64,000 nucleotides of DNA from an uncultured Clostridia bacterium (GTDB taxonomy: Bacteria; Bacillota; Clostridia; Christensenellales; UBA1242): contig CALWQM010000015.1 of the NCBI GenBank assembly GCA_944383685.1, positions 121,570-185,569 of the forward strand, written 5' to 3'. The translations under genes and the position numbers were made by a program. Under the pieces are notes generated by a model, which saw nothing but the letters and a program-made list of their open reading frames with translations, was not told the DNA's origin and did no database searches. Shown piece by piece: positions 62,752-64,000 of this stretch (position 1 is the stretch's first letter; each line of letters begins with the position of its first letter).

Positions 62752-63753
62752 TTACATTTCGTATGCTTCAACAACAATGGCATGGCAGACCCCTGGCACA
62801 CTCTCACCTTGTTGAGAAGCAGTCGTGCTTAAAAGTGCCCCTGTTGGCAAAAACAAAACTCTTTTATATTGTCCGTCTTGAAGTTTCTTCATAATATAAG
62901 AGTTGAAAACAGTTGCACAGCACCCACACCCAGAACCGCCACATAACGTGTTTTGATTTCGTCTAAAAAACATTTGACCGCAGTCACTGTAATTTAAGCC
63001 AAGTTTTATCCCTTTATCTTCCATTAAATCAATAAGTATTTCACTCCCAAGTTTCCCAAGGTCACCTGTGACAATCAAATCGTAGTCATCAGGTGTTGTT
63101 TTTGTGTTTTCAAAATGTGCAAGCAGTGTATCCATTGCTGCCGGAGCCATTGCCGCACCCATGTTGTTAACATCAACAATCCCCCAATCAACAACTTTCC
63201 CAAAAGTTGCCATGGTCACCCTTGGTCCAGCACCTTTTTGAGAAATAACACAACTTCCAGCACCTGTGACCGTCCACTGTGAAGCTGGTGGCCTTTGATT
63301 TCCAAGTTCCAAAGGGAAACGATATTGTCTCTCTGCCGTTGAAAAGTGAGAAGCTGTGCAACACACAATATTTTCAAAATATCCACCATCCACAAGTGTT
63401 GAAGCCACAGCAATGCTTTCCGCCATTGTTGAACAAGCACCATAAACACCAAGATAAGGAAAATCAAATGCGCGTGCCGCATAGGAAGAACTTATTATTT
63501 GGTTTAATAAATCACCAGCCACAAGAATGTTGATGTCGGAAACTTTTAATTTTGCCTTTTGAATTGCACCTGTGATTGCAGTTTCAATCATCTTTCTTTC
63601 AGCCTTTTCAAATGTTTTTTCACCAAAAAAGTCATTTTTCATTATATAGTCAAAATATTCCCTGAAATTTCCCTGCCCCTCTTTGGGTCCAACAATGGAA
63701 TAACTGCCAATTATTTTAGGTTGCTTTTTAAATTTAACAGTGTCATATTTCAT
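62752..63753 (-). CDS. spoVAD: Stage V sporulation protein AD
   Basis: A 333-residue thiolase-fold protein that binds dipicolinic acid and works with the SpoVAC/AE membrane proteins. VGPKEGQGNFREYFDYI, YAARAFDFPYLGVYGACSTMAES, CTASHFSTAERQYRFPLELGNQRPPASQWTVTGAG, GSGCGCCATVFNS and LLSTTASQQGESVPGVCHA are the family's conserved segments. AGAGG precedes the ATG. Length is standard. It lies between spoVAC and spoVAE in the usual order. Confidence 0.95.
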   Translation of the reverse strand: MKYDTVKFKKQPKIIGSYSIVGPKEGQGNFREYFDYIMKNDFFGEKTFEKAERKMIETAITGAIQKAKLKVSDINILVAGDLLNQIISSSYAARAFDFPYLGVYGACSTMAESIAVASTLVDGGYFENIVCCTASHFSTAERQYRFPLELGNQRPPASQWTVTGAGSCVISQKGAGPRVTMATFGKVVDWGIVDVNNMGAAMAPAAMDTLLAHFENTKTTPDDYDLIVTGDLGKLGSEILIDLMEDKGIKLGLNYSDCGQMFFRRNQNTLCGGSGCGCCATVFNSYIMKKLQDGQYKRVLFLPTGALLSTTASQQGESVPGVCHAIVVEAYEM

Positions 63754-63838
63754 AATTAACCTCTTTTAATAAATGCTTTGAATTACATAGTTTTAAACAT
63801 CAAAACTCTGCTATTTTACAATTCATCTTATCTTTACT

Positions 63839-64000
63839 TTAAATAAACAGATAAATAATGTAATAGATTAACCCAACCAAAGCACTGGAAATTACCCCAA
63901 ACACAATAACTGGGCCTGCAATGGTGAACATCTTAACACAAATTCCATAAATAATCCCCTCACTTTTAAACTCAATGGATGGGCTTGTGATTGAGTTTGA
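63839..64000 (-). CDS. spoVAC: Stage V sporulation protein AC, C-terminal part only
   Basis: The last 53 codons of a frame that enters from the right edge, ending with TAA at 63839. The residues (SEGIIYGICVKMFTIAGP, VIVFGVISSALVG, IYYIIYLF) match the C-terminal membrane part of SpoVAC, an osmosensitive channel component of the spoVA operon. The gap to spoVAD is 85 bases. The N-terminus is outside the window. Confidence 0.88.
   Translation of the reverse strand, partial: SNSITSPSIEFKSEGIIYGICVKMFTIAGPVIVFGVISSALVGLIYYIIYLFI

Overview
The window looks like a chromosome segment of an uncultured, AT-rich, spore-forming anaerobic Firmicute of the class Clostridia. The grounds are low GC throughout, AAAGGAG-type ribosome binding sites, and T-box leaders on thrS and on the isoleucyl-tRNA synthetase gene. 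Sporulation and germination genes are present (spoVAC-AD-AE, yunB, a gerA-type operon, a ytxC-like gene next to thrS), and pyruvate is oxidised by pyruvate:ferredoxin oxidoreductase. I cannot name a genus. I found no rRNA or tRNA gene, CRISPR array or insertion sequence.

Left edge (1-6042): eight tightly packed minus-strand genes form a tailed-phage head module: a small-terminase-like protein, a Cys-rich mini-protein, portal, scaffold, major capsid, a 106-aa protein, a head-tail connector and a partial beta-propeller-like stabilisation protein. No large terminase, integrase, lysis gene or repressor is visible, and the module abuts ordinary chromosomal genes. It is the best candidate in the window for an unusual system, either a prophage remnant or a domesticated particle.

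6173-16247: an SBP-less NitT/TauT-type ABC transporter, a YkvI-like membrane protein, a secreted protein, a 350-base non-coding stretch with two strong RNA-like structures next to a small Sm-like protein, yajC with an unlisted 25-aa membrane peptide gene upstream, thrS with its T-box, a ytxC-like gene, a lipoprotein and truA. 16454-28070 is mostly core metabolism and RNA biology: PFOR, GDPD, trmR-like gene plus rnj, greA, gpmI and exoA.

28207-36590 holds ftsH with a partner membrane protein and a gerA-type germination operon; a hairpin covers the ribosome binding site and start codon of its first gene. 36684-48571 holds leuS, an epimerase/flavodoxin-ferredoxin/acetyltransferase operon, two CPBP proteases with rlmH, tadA, an SDR enzyme and a Cys-rich 72-aa protein. 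48714-53336 is a single 1540-residue surface lipoprotein. 53793-60600 carries pepF, an RluA-type pseudouridine synthase, a methyltransferase and an isoleucyl-tRNA synthetase with both class I signature motifs altered, behind a T-box with an isoleucine specifier. The right end holds a HEPN-like/CBS protein, yunB and the spoVA genes; spoVAC runs off the edge.

Typical sigma-A promoters (TTGACA-like, 17-base spacer, TATAAT-like) are visible before several operons. Several other genes have a -10-like box six or seven bases before the start codon and no ribosome binding site, which suggests leaderless transcripts. All assignments come from reading the sequence and from knowledge of the families; no database search was run.
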